From assembly GCF_007489285.1 (NCBI RefSeq), contig NZ_VLIY01000003.1, forward strand, positions 248,001-312,000: a stretch of DNA of 64,000 bases. Direction: 5' to 3'. The translations under genes and the position numbers were made by a program. The notes beneath the pieces are model-generated. The model made no database searches. It was given only the letters and a program-made list of their open reading frames with translations, and was not told the origin of the DNA. Origin of the DNA: Skermania sp. ID1734. Its GTDB lineage: Bacteria; Actinomycetota; Actinomycetes; Mycobacteriales; Mycobacteriaceae. Shown here in pieces: positions 1-8,146 of the stretch (positions within the stretch are counted from its first letter, which is position 1; each line of letters begins with the position of its first letter).

Positions 1-941
1 CGGCGAAACGTCATCACCGCTGTGCCCCAGCGCAGGAACTCCTCGATCGCGGTCGGAATCATGCGGTCGAAGTCGTTGCGCAACAGATCCTTCTGGTCGG
101 GGTGATCGTAGAGCGCCTTGATTCCGTGGCTGGTGGTGTTGCGGGTGGTGTCGTTGCCGGCGATGGCCAGTAGGCAGAAATAAGACCGCAACTCCTCGTC
201 GCTCAACCGGTGCCCGTCGACCTCGGCTGAAACCAGCGCCGTCATCAAGTCTTCGGCGGGCGCGGCGCGGCGGGCCTCGATGAGCTTTTGCGCAATATCG
301 TGCAGCGCCATGAGTCCGCCCATGACGCACGCGAAAGGATCACGGTCGCCGATGTATTCGGGATCGTTGTAGCCCACCATGTCGTCGACCGCTTTGACCA
401 GGCGGTCGCGTTCCTCGACCGGGACGCCGAGCATTTCCGAGATCGTCCACAGCGGCAGTCGCATCGATACCTGCTCGACGAAGTCGCGTGGGCCGTCGGC
501 CAGAAAGTCGTCGACAATCACGCGTGCCTGGCGGTTGATCTGCTCCTCGATGAGCCGGATCTGGCGGGGACTGAACGCCTTCACAACGAGCCTGCGGGTG
601 ATGGCGTGCTGCGGCTCGTCCATCGTCAGGATCGATTGCGAGGCGATCAGGACCTCGGCCGGCACGTTTTCGAACATAACGCCACCCAACTCGGGAGCCG
701 ACGAGAAGATCTTGTTCGCCCTGCTGACCGCGATGATGTCCTGATGGCGCACGACCGCCCAATAGCCGGGGTCGCTCGCGTCCGGCATCAATGATCCATA
801 CGCCGGCGGCTGCCACGAAACCGGTCGCTGGCTGCGCAGGATCGCGAACGACTTGTCACGTTCGCGTGCCGACTGTGCCCAGAACGACTCGCTCGACAGT
901 TCTACGTGGTCGTAGGTGCGCTTGGTGGTTGCCGTGGTCAT
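1..941 (-). CDS. cytochrome P450 (C-terminus beyond window)
   Basis: The first 313 residues of a bacterial class I P450 monooxygenase are present; the haem-cysteine region lies beyond the left edge. The I-helix oxygen-activation motif AGNDTTR is at residues 261-267, and the K-helix ExxR pair is E301/R304 in EEFLRW. The ATG at 939-941 is preceded on its strand by an AGGA ribosome-binding site. The AGNDTTR signature and opening resemble mycobacterial lipid/sterol P450s (the CYP125/CYP142/CYP124 group), but the exact family cannot be set without the C-terminus. It diverges from the wax-ester synthase gene across an AT-rich spacer, which suggests joint control and a role in oxidising a lipid-like substrate (inference). 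A ferredoxin partner is not next to it in the window. Confidence 0.93.
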   Translation of the reverse strand, partial: MTTATTKRTYDHVELSSESFWAQSARERDKSFAILRSQRPVSWQPPAYGSLMPDASDPGYWAVVRHQDIIAVSRANKIFSSAPELGGVMFENVPAEVLIASQSILTMDEPQHAITRRLVVKAFSPRQIRLIEEQINRQARVIVDDFLADGPRDFVEQVSMRLPLWTISEMLGVPVEERDRLVKAVDDMVGYNDPEYIGDRDPFACVMGGLMALHDIAQKLIEARRAAPAEDLMTALVSAEVDGHRLSDEELRSYFCLLAIAGNDTTRNTTSHGIKALYDHPDQKDLLRNDFDRMIPTAIEEFLRWGTAVMTFR

Positions 942-1120
942 GACCGATCCTTCCTAGTGACGGCTAATATATGGCAGATTATATCAATAAAAGACGATGT
1001 CAAGATATTGAATACACGGCAAAGATAGCCTAGGTTATGTATCGAGTGAGTGGTGGAGAGTAAGCGGGAAATTGCGACGTGCTGAACCTGTGAGTGCTAC
1101 CGACGTAGGGGAGAAGTAAA
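942..1120. promoter_or_regulatory. AT-rich divergent promoter region
   Basis: This 179-bp spacer between the P450 and the wax-ester synthase operon is markedly AT-rich at 960-1030 in an otherwise about 65% GC neighbourhood. It holds TATAT-type stretches and an interrupted inverted repeat (TCAAT ... ATTGA, 18-base spacer). It must carry both promoters. An operator is plausible but not proven by the sequence. The WS/DGAT gene has a strong AGGGGAG ribosome-binding site at 1107-1113. Confidence 0.5.
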
Positions 1121-2458
1121 GTGACAGAACGCTATTCGAGCTACCTTAGCCCGCTCGACGCCGCCTTCCTGCACGTCGAAGACCGCAACAACCGGATGCA
1201 ACTTGCGGGCGTGCTGATCTTCGACGGTCCTGCGCCCAGCTTTGCCGAATTTCGTGAGGCAATCAGCCGGTGCCTTCCGGCGCTGCCGCACTTTCGGCAC
1301 CGCCTGCACCACACCGCCTTCGGCGTCCTGCGCCCGGCCTGGGTCGACGACGACGCATTCGATCTCGACTACCACCTACACCGCGTCAGCCTGCCGAGCC
1401 CAGGCGGCCACGCGGAGATCACCGGCCTTATCGACCACATGAGCGCCGACCCGCTGGATCTACAGCGGCCGCTGTGGGAGATGACACTGGTCGAGGGACT
1501 TGCCGATGGCGGGTTTGCCGTGGCGTTGAAGGTGCACCACTGCATGGTCGACGGCCTGTCGATCATGGACATCTTCGCAACGCTCTGCTCACCCGAGCCG
1601 GCGCGAGCATTGCCACAGCCGCAGCCCTGGGCGCCCTGTCCGCCCAAGAAGTGGTGGCAGATTTCTGGCGTTAATCCGCAACTGCCCAAAGCTGATTGGG
1701 AGGTAATCGGCCGGTTACGCCGCATCGGACGGTTGATCCGGCAGGCTCCCGACACTCCGTTCAACTCGGAAGTCTGCGGACCCACCCGGCGCACCGAGTA
1801 CGTCACCGTGCCACTGCGAGACATCCACGACATCCGGCACGCATACGGCGCCACGGTGAACACCATCGTGCTGGCCGTCGTGACCGGAGCCATGCGCCGC
1901 TACCTATCCCGCCACGGGGAACTCGTCGATCATCTGCACGCGTTCGTTCCCGTCAACCGCCGTCCCGAGCACGCGCGCGGCACCCACGGCAACCAGATCG
2001 CCATGACCTATCCAGGGCTGCCGGTCGGCGAATCCGACCCCCATGCCCGCATCGGCAAGGTCGCCGAAGCGGTCAAGCGCGCCACCACCACAAGCCAGGC
2101 CGACGACACCGCCGCACTGCTGGAACTTGGAAGGTACGCGCCGCAACCCCTTGCCGCGCTGATGAATCGAGCCCTTCAGTTCAACGCCGGCATGTTCAAC
2201 CTCACCGTGACCAACGTGCCCGGACCGCCCGTGGCGGTCTACTTTCTCGGCCGCCCGCTCCGGCTGATCCTGGGATCTACCCCGCTCACTCGCAAACACG
2301 CACTGACGATCGCCGTCGTCAGTTACAACGGCGCATTGACCTTCTCGGTCACCACCGATCCGCGCCGGCTTCCCGACGGCACCGACATCGTGGCCGACAT
2401 TCGCGCCGAACTCGACGTTCTCGGCCAGATCACCACTAGCGCCAGGAGGCATTCATGA
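1121..2458 (+). CDS. wax ester synthase / diacylglycerol acyltransferase (WS/DGAT)
   Basis: This 445-residue acyltransferase of the actinobacterial WS/DGAT (Tgs) family transfers acyl groups from acyl-CoA to fatty alcohol or diacylglycerol, making storage wax esters or triacylglycerol. The catalytic HHxxxDG motif is H139-H140-C-M-V-D144-G145, and the family PLD...RPLW block is at residues 111-119. The N-terminal LSPLDAAFL is typical. The length matches the family (about 450-470). Translation starts at GTG behind a strong AGGGGAG site. The last bases overlap the ATG of the following SDR (ATGA), so it is the first gene of a three-gene operon with an SDR and a fatty aldehyde dehydrogenase. That set suggests conversion between fatty aldehyde, alcohol, acid and ester (inference). 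Confidence 0.95.
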   Translation: MTERYSSYLSPLDAAFLHVEDRNNRMQLAGVLIFDGPAPSFAEFREAISRCLPALPHFRHRLHHTAFGVLRPAWVDDDAFDLDYHLHRVSLPSPGGHAEITGLIDHMSADPLDLQRPLWEMTLVEGLADGGFAVALKVHHCMVDGLSIMDIFATLCSPEPARALPQPQPWAPCPPKKWWQISGVNPQLPKADWEVIGRLRRIGRLIRQAPDTPFNSEVCGPTRRTEYVTVPLRDIHDIRHAYGATVNTIVLAVVTGAMRRYLSRHGELVDHLHAFVPVNRRPEHARGTHGNQIAMTYPGLPVGESDPHARIGKVAEAVKRATTTSQADDTAALLELGRYAPQPLAALMNRALQFNAGMFNLTVTNVPGPPVAVYFLGRPLRLILGSTPLTRKHALTIAVVSYNGALTFSVTTDPRRLPDGTDIVADIRAELDVLGQITTSARRHS

Positions 2459-3282
2459 GCACCACATCGTTGCGCGGACGCCGCATTGCCATCACCGGAG
2501 CCGCCCGGGGCATCGGACTGGCCACGGCCAGCGAACTTCATGGCCGCGGCGCCACCGTGATCATCGGCGACCTCGACGCCGAGGCGGCGGCTGCTGCGGC
2601 GGCCTCGGTCGGACCCGGCGTCGAGGCGTATGCCGTCGATGTCGCCGACTACGCCTCCTTCGCGGCGTTCCTCGACAATGCCACCAGTGCAGGACCTTTG
2701 GATGTACTGATCAACAATGCCGGGATCATGCCGATCGGCCGGTTCCTCGATCAATCGGCACAGACACATCGCCGCGCGGTCGAAATCAACGTCCTCGGCT
2801 GCATCCACGGCATGCACCTCGCCCTGCCGGCAATGGTCGCACGCGGGGCAGGTCATGTCGTCAATGTTGCCTCCACTGCAGGCAAGACGCCGGTGCCCGG
2901 CGGAATCACATACTGCGGCACCAAGTCCGCTGTCGTCGCACTCACCGAAACTGCGCGCGTCGAACACGCTGGCACCGGAGTGCAATTCACCTGCGTACTC
3001 CCGCATTTCACCAACACCGAGCTGATCGCCGGAACCACCGCCACCAAGCTCATCCCAGTGGTCGAACCCGCCGACGTCGCGCACGCCATCGCCGACGCGG
3101 TGGCCAAACCGAAAGCGGACGTCTACGTGCCCAAGATCGTCGGGACGGTCCTGACCACCCAGCCGCTGCTCGGCCGCAGGCTGCGCGACTTCGTCAGCCG
3201 AAAGCTCGGCGCCTACAACACCTTTCTCGACTTCGACCCGGCCGCCCGCGCCGCCTACACCGACAGGATCAGCAAGTCATGA
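2455..3282 (+). CDS. short-chain dehydrogenase/reductase
   Basis: A classical SDR of 275 residues. The cofactor motif TGAARGIG is at 14-21, NNAG at 87-90, the catalytic serine is S140 and the active-site pair is Y153/K157. D39 after the second strand favours NAD(H). It starts within the stop codon of the WS/DGAT gene (ATGA), with AGGAGG at 2443-2448, and its own stop overlaps the next ATG in the same way, so translation is probably coupled. In this company it probably interconverts a fatty alcohol or keto lipid with its aldehyde or ketone; the substrate cannot be read from the sequence. Confidence 0.93.
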   Translation: MSTTSLRGRRIAITGAARGIGLATASELHGRGATVIIGDLDAEAAAAAAASVGPGVEAYAVDVADYASFAAFLDNATSAGPLDVLINNAGIMPIGRFLDQSAQTHRRAVEINVLGCIHGMHLALPAMVARGAGHVVNVASTAGKTPVPGGITYCGTKSAVVALTETARVEHAGTGVQFTCVLPHFTNTELIAGTTATKLIPVVEPADVAHAIADAVAKPKADVYVPKIVGTVLTTQPLLGRRLRDFVSRKLGAYNTFLDFDPAARAAYTDRISKS

Positions 3283-4676
3283 CCGCAGTACAAGAGAAAG
3301 CGGTGAATTCGACCGCCGCACAAGAGGTGCGCCGCCTGCGCGCCACATTTGCCACCGGACGAACGAGAAGCGTGCAGTGGCGCCTCGATCAGCTCAAGGC
3401 CATCGAGACAATGCTGACCGACGGCGAACCGGCCATCGCCGCCGCCCTCGCAAGCGACCTCGGGCGCCCCGCCAACGACACCTTTCTCGGGGACATTGCG
3501 CCGCCGCTGGCGGAGGCCAAGTTTGCGCGAAAGCACCTGCGCCAATGGATGAAACCGCAAAGAGTCGGTGTTCCGCTGTCCCAGTTCCCGGGCCGCGCCT
3601 GGTACGACTACGAACCGCTCGGGGTCGTCTTGGTGATCGGGCCGTGGAACTACCCGGTGTATCTCACGATCGGGCCGCTCGTGGCGGCCATCGCGGCCGG
3701 CAACTGCGCCGTGCTCAAACCGTCCGAGCATGCGCCGGCGACGGCAGCCGTGCTCGCCGACCTGGTCACGCGCTACCTCGACACCGACGCAATCACCGTG
3801 CTCGAAGGCGGCGCAGAGGTGACCCAGGACATCCTGGCCCAGGGGCTCGACCACGCCTTCTTCACCGGCGGACCCGAGGTGGGCAAGGCCGTCATGGCCG
3901 CGGCCGCTCCGCACCTCACTCCGGTCACGTTGGAACTCGGCGGCAAATGCCCCGTCTTCGTGGCCGCCGACGCCGACCTTGATGTCGCCGCCCGACGCAT
4001 CGCCTGGACCAAGCTGCTCAACTCCGGCCAGACCTGCATCGCGCCCGACTACCTGCTCGTCGACGCGAGCGTGCGGGAAGCGTTCTTGCCCAAGCTCGCC
4101 GACGCCTTCCGCGACCTAAGCCCGAATCGAGATGGCGGACGCCAACTTCCGATCGTCAGCAGTCGGCACGCTCAACGCCTCGCAGACCTGCTCGACAACC
4201 ACGGTGGCGAAGTTCTCCTCGGCGGCGGCGCGGAACCTGACCAGCGCAAGGTCGACCTCACCGTCGTCGTCGACCCGAATCTCGACGCAAAAGTCATGCA
4301 GGAGGAGATATTCGGGCCAATACTGCCCGTGGTGACCGTCGAATCAGTCGACGCCGCCCTCGCGCACATCACCAGCGGACCGAAGCCTTTGGCCGCCTAT
4401 ATATTCAGCGGGTCCAAGGCGCTGCAACGGAGGTTCCGCAAAACCGTGAGTGCTGGCGCTGTGGTCGCCAACCATGTCGCCATGCATGTCCTCGTTCCCG
4501 AGCTGCCCTTCGGTGGCGTCGGCAACAGCGGCATGGGCGCCTACCACGGCAAATGGGGATTCGAAACCTTCAGCCACCGCAAGGCGCACCTCAACCGCGC
4601 CGTCCGCCCGGATCCGCGCCTGCTGTATCCGCCCTACAACGCCATCACCCAGCGAATTCTGCGATTCGTCTTCTAG
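3279..4676 (+). CDS. aldehyde dehydrogenase, class 3 / fatty-aldehyde type
   Basis: This 465-residue NAD(P)-dependent aldehyde dehydrogenase is of the ALDH3 (fatty aldehyde) type. PWNYP is at 122-126, the general base is E219 in LELGG, and the catalytic cysteine is C253 in SGQTC. The C-terminal tail ends in a hydrophobic, basic stretch (YNAITQRILRFVF), as in membrane-associated fatty aldehyde dehydrogenases. It is the last gene of the WS/DGAT-SDR-ALDH operon, joined by an ATGA overlap. The likely role is oxidation of long-chain aldehydes made from wax-ester alcohols, or supply of acids for re-esterification. Confidence 0.94.
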   Translation: MTAVQEKAVNSTAAQEVRRLRATFATGRTRSVQWRLDQLKAIETMLTDGEPAIAAALASDLGRPANDTFLGDIAPPLAEAKFARKHLRQWMKPQRVGVPLSQFPGRAWYDYEPLGVVLVIGPWNYPVYLTIGPLVAAIAAGNCAVLKPSEHAPATAAVLADLVTRYLDTDAITVLEGGAEVTQDILAQGLDHAFFTGGPEVGKAVMAAAAPHLTPVTLELGGKCPVFVAADADLDVAARRIAWTKLLNSGQTCIAPDYLLVDASVREAFLPKLADAFRDLSPNRDGGRQLPIVSSRHAQRLADLLDNHGGEVLLGGGAEPDQRKVDLTVVVDPNLDAKVMQEEIFGPILPVVTVESVDAALAHITSGPKPLAAYIFSGSKALQRRFRKTVSAGAVVANHVAMHVLVPELPFGGVGNSGMGAYHGKWGFETFSHRKAHLNRAVRPDPRLLYPPYNAITQRILRFVF

Positions 4677-4732
4677 CGGGACCTGCGGTAGGGATCGTTG
4701 TCGGAGTCCTCGCCGAAGCAGACAATGGGGAT

Positions 4733-5332
4733 ATGGCAACGCCACGTTCCGAGTCCGATCGCGACACCTCCGCCGACAGCAGGGCGCGCCCACGCCAGCA
4801 GCGGGTTCTGGGACTGACCATGATCGGTGGCGGGCTCTTACTGTTGATCTCGGTATTTCTCCCATGGGGCCACGTCGCCATTGGCGGCCCGCAAGCCATC
4901 ATGACCGCTTCGGTCTCCGGGACGGGAACCGTCACGGTGAGTGTCGGCGACGGTGATGCGTCGTTAGAGCATCACGTCGCCGACTACCTCAATCCGATGA
5001 TGAACCACCTCGGATGGTGGGTGCTCGTCATCGCCGTCCTGATCGTTGTCGCCGGCGCGTTCTATTTGTGGTCACCCGCGCGCCTCGAGGCGGCAATCGT
5101 TGTGACCGTTCTTGGGGCGATCGGTGCAGCGATGTGCCTGTTCTATGCCGTCCATATTCGCGAAAGTCTCAGCGAAGCTCTCGACGTCAGTTCCGGCGAC
5201 GGTAGACCGGGCTACGGAGTTGTGCTGGCGTGCATCCTGACCGTCCTTCTCACCGCACTAGGTTTCATCGACGCCAATGCGGCCTTTAGCGCGCGTGGGC
5301 GGTCGCGCCGGGAGAAGGGGCGGGTCGGATAG
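4733..5332 (+). CDS. four-helix membrane protein, unknown
   Basis: A 199-residue protein with no recognised domain. After a charged N-terminus it has four likely membrane helices: near residues 23-43 (MIGGGLLLLISVFLPWG), 90-110 (WWVLVIAVLIVVAGAF), 115-137 and 158-175. A roughly 45-residue polar loop follows helix 1, and the C-terminus is short and basic. I chose ATG 4733, which follows a GGGG tract; an upstream in-frame extension into the ALDH gene is less likely. It is 56 bp after the ALDH gene and convergent with the ECF41 sigma factor. No function can be assigned. Confidence 0.7.
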   Translation: MATPRSESDRDTSADSRARPRQQRVLGLTMIGGGLLLLISVFLPWGHVAIGGPQAIMTASVSGTGTVTVSVGDGDASLEHHVADYLNPMMNHLGWWVLVIAVLIVVAGAFYLWSPARLEAAIVVTVLGAIGAAMCLFYAVHIRESLSEALDVSSGDGRPGYGVVLACILTVLLTALGFIDANAAFSARGRSRREKGRVG

Positions 5333-5336
5333 CCTT

Positions 5337-6215
5337 TCAGCGCCTCAGGGCGGCGCCCTGCGACAGATGGGTGAGCTTATCCGGATTACGCACCGCGAAG
5401 ATCTGCCGGATCCGGCCATCGTCGAATGCGAACCCGATGACTGTGTCCACGGCGCCCCCTATTAATACCCGCAGCCCGGGTGCTCCATTGACCAGCGCCG
5501 ACTCGATAACGGCGTCCGGTGCAAGGCGCGGAAATCCCCGCAGCAGGTTGACGATCTTCTTCGCTCCCGACACGGGAACCCGGGCAGCCGAGACCACGCC
5601 GCCACCGTCGGCGATCAGCACCGCATCCGGTGCCAAGGCATCCATCAAGCCCTGGATGTCGCCGGTCTCCAACGCGCGGACGAAGCGCGAGACCACCAGC
5701 CGTTGCTCGGTCTGGTCGACTTCAACCCGCGGTCGTCGCGCAGCCACATGCGACCGGGCTCGATGCGCGAGCTGTCGTACCGCCGCCGACGTCTTGCCGG
5801 TGGCGGCCGCGATCTCATCGAACGGCAGGTCGAAGACCTCACGCAGGACGAACACGGCGCGTTCGGTGGGAGTGAGCGTTTCCAACACGGTCAGCATCGC
5901 TAGAGACACGCTTTCGGCCAGTTCGACATCCTCGGCTACGTCGGGGGTGGTCAGCACCGGCGATGGTAGCCACTCTCCGACGTAGTCCTCTTTGCGTCGC
6001 GCCAACGTGCGTAGCCGATTCAGGGCTTGCCGGCTGACGACCCGCACTAGGTACGCACGCGGATCGATGACTTCGGCCCGACCGCGCGGTCCGAGACCGT
6101 CCCACCGCAGGTACGCCTCCTGGACAGCGTCCTCGGCGTCTGCGGCTGACCCGAGCAACTCATAGGCGACGGTGAAAAGCAGGCTGCGATGGGTGACGAA
6201 CGGGTCCACGCTCAC
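5337..6215 (-). CDS. ECF41-family RNA polymerase sigma factor with SnoaL-like C-terminal domain
   Basis: A 292-residue extracytoplasmic-function sigma factor. Sigma region 2 lies at about 5-75 (AYELLGSAADAEDAVQEAYLRW) and region 4 at about 105-160. A C-terminal SnoaL-like domain follows. The ECF41 hallmarks are all present: WLPSP (82-86) in the linker, DGGG (203-206) and NPDKL (277-281). In this family the C-terminal extension replaces a separate anti-sigma factor and tunes activity. The GTG start overlaps the stop of the upstream carboxymuconolactone-decarboxylase gene by four bases, the standard ECF41 gene pair. A matching ECF41 promoter lies upstream of that pair. The signal sensed is unknown. 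Confidence 0.95.
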   Translation of the reverse strand: MSVDPFVTHRSLLFTVAYELLGSAADAEDAVQEAYLRWDGLGPRGRAEVIDPRAYLVRVVSRQALNRLRTLARRKEDYVGEWLPSPVLTTPDVAEDVELAESVSLAMLTVLETLTPTERAVFVLREVFDLPFDEIAAATGKTSAAVRQLAHRARSHVAARRPRVEVDQTEQRLVVSRFVRALETGDIQGLMDALAPDAVLIADGGGVVSAARVPVSGAKKIVNLLRGFPRLAPDAVIESALVNGAPGLRVLIGGAVDTVIGFAFDDGRIRQIFAVRNPDKLTHLSQGAALRR

Positions 6216-6796
6216 CCCAGCGACTGCGTGGAGCGCTCGGCCAACGGCTTAAGGTCGCAGGACTGCGCGTAGCCCTCGGACTCGATGCCGAGCGCGACGT
6301 TGCCGCGGGCGTTCATGTTCGCGACCGCGATGAACGCGGTCAGCTCCACCATCGCTGCCTCCCCAAGTTGGGCCAACAGATTGGCGACCATATCGTCGTC
6401 CACGGTGGGCGGCGTCGTGGTCATCGCCTCCGCGTACTCCATCACATCCCGCTCCCGCTGCGTGAATGCGTTCGATTCGCGCCAGCGCGGCACCTCACGT
6501 GCCTTGTTCATGTCCAGATGCTCATTGAATGCTTGGAAGTAACCGAAGTCCAGGCACCAACTACAACCGATCATCGACGCGACCGCCATGTGTGCAAAGG
6601 ACTTCAGCGATTCGTCGCACGCGTCCCATTTCTGGATTTTCGCGCCGACCCCCATCACCGTCTTCAGCACAGGGCGGTTGTGCCAATACACACCCAGCGG
6701 TTCTGGGACCCGGCCGAGCACTCGCCTGCTGTAGCTCTTCGCGAGGGCGCCGAAAATACCCGTGATCTCCGCCTTGGGGATTCGAGTGTTGCTCAT
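6212..6796 (-). CDS. carboxymuconolactone decarboxylase / AhpD-like protein
   Basis: A 194-residue AhpD-fold protein with a CxxC pair at C78-S-W-C81, the usual redox-active or proton-relay motif of carboxymuconolactone-decarboxylase-like proteins. I chose ATG 6796 because an AAGGAG ribosome-binding site lies just upstream; an in-frame start further upstream would run into the putative promoter. It is co-transcribed with, and overlaps by four bases, the ECF41 sigma factor. ECF41 sigma factors typically direct expression of exactly such a neighbour. The function is probably peroxide- or disulfide-related stress handling, but the substrate is not established. Confidence 0.92.
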   Translation of the reverse strand: MSNTRIPKAEITGIFGALAKSYSRRVLGRVPEPLGVYWHNRPVLKTVMGVGAKIQKWDACDESLKSFAHMAVASMIGCSWCLDFGYFQAFNEHLDMNKAREVPRWRESNAFTQRERDVMEYAEAMTTTPPTVDDDMVANLLAQLGEAAMVELTAFIAVANMNARGNVALGIESEGYAQSCDLKPLAERSTQSLG

Positions 6797-6831
6797 GACT
6801 GCTGCTCCTTGTGGGTTGGTGTCCGCATGTA

Positions 6832-6858
6832 GACACCGCCGGGTCCGAAGCTGTGACA
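6832..6858 (-). promoter_or_regulatory. ECF41-type promoter of the CMD-sigma operon
   Basis: On the minus strand TGTCACA (plus 6852-6858) is followed after exactly 16 bases by TGTC (plus 6832-6835), about 36 bases before the ATG at 6796. ECF41 sigma factors are known to use promoters of the form TGTCACA-N16/17-CGTC. The -35 element is exact and the -10 differs by one base. This implies that the operon drives its own transcription. Confidence 0.72.
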
Positions 6859-7072
6859 TCTCGGAGGTTGTTCAAGCGCGACCAGAAGCAGCCGAGTAGT
6901 GGACGTGGGCCGGTGACCGCCACAGTGTGCGACGCGGCACCTACCGGGTTGTCTATCGAATTGATGACTCACTGAGATCTGTCACCGTGGTGGGGGTGTT
7001 CAGCCGGTCCGACGTGTACCGCCCTCGATAGTGAGTGCGGTCCGCGCGTGCCATCTGGATCGATGCAAACAT
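6859..7072. other. intergenic, nothing recognised
   Basis: The stretch between the ECF41 promoter and the end of the zeta toxin gene. I see no open reading frame with a ribosome-binding site, no strong hairpin and no RNA gene. Together with the leader and promoter at 6797-6858 it makes a 276-base gene-free gap. Confidence 0.5.
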
Positions 7073-7642
7073 TCATCTGCTGCTGAATCCCGCCGGCACC
7101 CAATCCGGATACGAAACCGGACCCACTGCCTCGCCCGCGGCGAACGACGCCAGCAGCCGCGGGCCTGCCAGCTCCGAGTTGTCGTAGACGAACGCCTCGT
7201 CCGCGAGTGCGATTGCCTCGGCGACATTGGCGAACAAGCGCGCATGCCGACCACGGATCTTGTCCTCCGGCACGCTATGCCCGCCGGCCGCCACGCGATA
7301 CCTGACGCGCGCGACACTGAGCTCGACCGGGACTAACACCACATGCAAGAACACCGTGTAACCCACGGACTGCGCCGCGCGAACCAGATCGAGCTTGGAC
7401 GGATGCGAGAACACTGTCTCCGCGATGAAGGGCCGTCGGGCGGCGATGAGGGCAGCACGAGTCCGCGCGGCAATCTCGGCCGCCTCATAGGCGTGCGATT
7501 CCGCAGCATCCGGCCAGTGCAGCGTGGCGATCTCGTCCGCGTTGACGAACACCGACTGGGGCAGCTCAGGCTGGAGCACAAACCGGATGAACGTCGACTT
7601 ACCAGCGCCGTTAGGGCCGACAACCAAGTCCAGCCGGATCAC
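7073..7642 (-). CDS. zeta-toxin family P-loop kinase
   Basis: A 189-residue zeta-toxin/AAA-like kinase. Walker A is GPNGAGKST at residues 9-17, a NADE motif follows (VFVNADEIA), then an ETVFSHPSK block, and the basic lid GHSVPEDKIRGRH lies near 131-143. Zeta toxins phosphorylate UDP-activated sugars, or related small molecules, with ATP. The GTG start overlaps the stop of the preceding small gene (GTGA), the arrangement of an antitoxin-toxin operon. The length is somewhat short for classical plasmid zeta (about 280) but normal for the chromosomal short form paired with ParD-like proteins. Confidence 0.88.
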   Translation of the reverse strand: MIRLDLVVGPNGAGKSTFIRFVLQPELPQSVFVNADEIATLHWPDAAESHAYEAAEIAARTRAALIAARRPFIAETVFSHPSKLDLVRAAQSVGYTVFLHVVLVPVELSVARVRYRVAAGGHSVPEDKIRGRHARLFANVAEAIALADEAFVYDNSELAGPRLLASFAAGEAVGPVSYPDWVPAGFSSR

Positions 7643-8016
7643 GAAAGCTCGCGGGCCGTGCCATCCGGACGGTATTCGATGAGCTGCCCGTCGTCGTTGA
7701 GCGCAACAGTGCTGACGCCCTCAGCGGCCAGGCGGCGACCGAAGTGCGTTGCCGAAAGGCGAAGGCCGATACGGGTGTTCGTCTCCGCGTTGAACACCAC
7801 ACCTTCGGCGTCGCTGAGCTCACTCATGGGCAGGTCACCACGAAGGGCCGCTTCGACACGGCGATGCGCCACGGAATGCTGGCTCGTCACTGCACGTCCA
7901 ACGCGCGCCCAGTAGTCGAGTTGCTGCTTGGCTGACCGAGACTCCTTAGGGCCCTCCACGGCCGCGGCTGCCAATAGGTCTGCAGCAACGCGGGTGACTC
8001 TGTCACCTGTAGACAT
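7639..8016 (-). CDS. ParD-like antitoxin of the zeta-type toxin
   Basis: A 125-residue small protein directly before, and overlapping by four bases, the zeta-type kinase. The N-terminal part (about 1-60: VAADLLAAAAVEG ... KQQLDYWARVGRAV) looks like a ParD/ribbon-helix-helix-type antitoxin. The C-terminal 40 residues (RIGLRLSATHFGRRLAAEG ...) probably wrap the toxin. The start is supported by GGAGGT seven bases upstream. The pairing is the well-known ParD-family antitoxin plus zeta toxin arrangement. Autoregulation is likely through the palindrome just upstream. Confidence 0.8.
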   Translation of the reverse strand: MSTGDRVTRVAADLLAAAAVEGPKESRSAKQQLDYWARVGRAVTSQHSVAHRRVEAALRGDLPMSELSDAEGVVFNAETNTRIGLRLSATHFGRRLAAEGVSTVALNDDGQLIEYRPDGTARELS

Positions 8017-8033
8017 CGGAAATCACCTCCGGT

Positions 8034-8048
8034 GTTACATAGTGTAGC
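8034..8048 (-). promoter_or_regulatory. palindrome upstream of the toxin-antitoxin operon
   Basis: GTTACATAGTGTAGC contains the perfect inverted repeat TACA-CTA-TGTA (minus strand) and lies 18 bases upstream of the antitoxin start, overlapping where a -10 box would be. It is a good candidate autoregulatory operator; this is inferred from position and symmetry only. Confidence 0.5.
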
Positions 8049-8146
8049 GGCTCGTAGCATCCTGTTGCTTGCGTGGCGCAGGCGCCGGGTTGGAAACCGC
8101 CGCACACCGGGAAGTGTCGACCGGTGCGCGGCGGGCGTCGTGGCCA

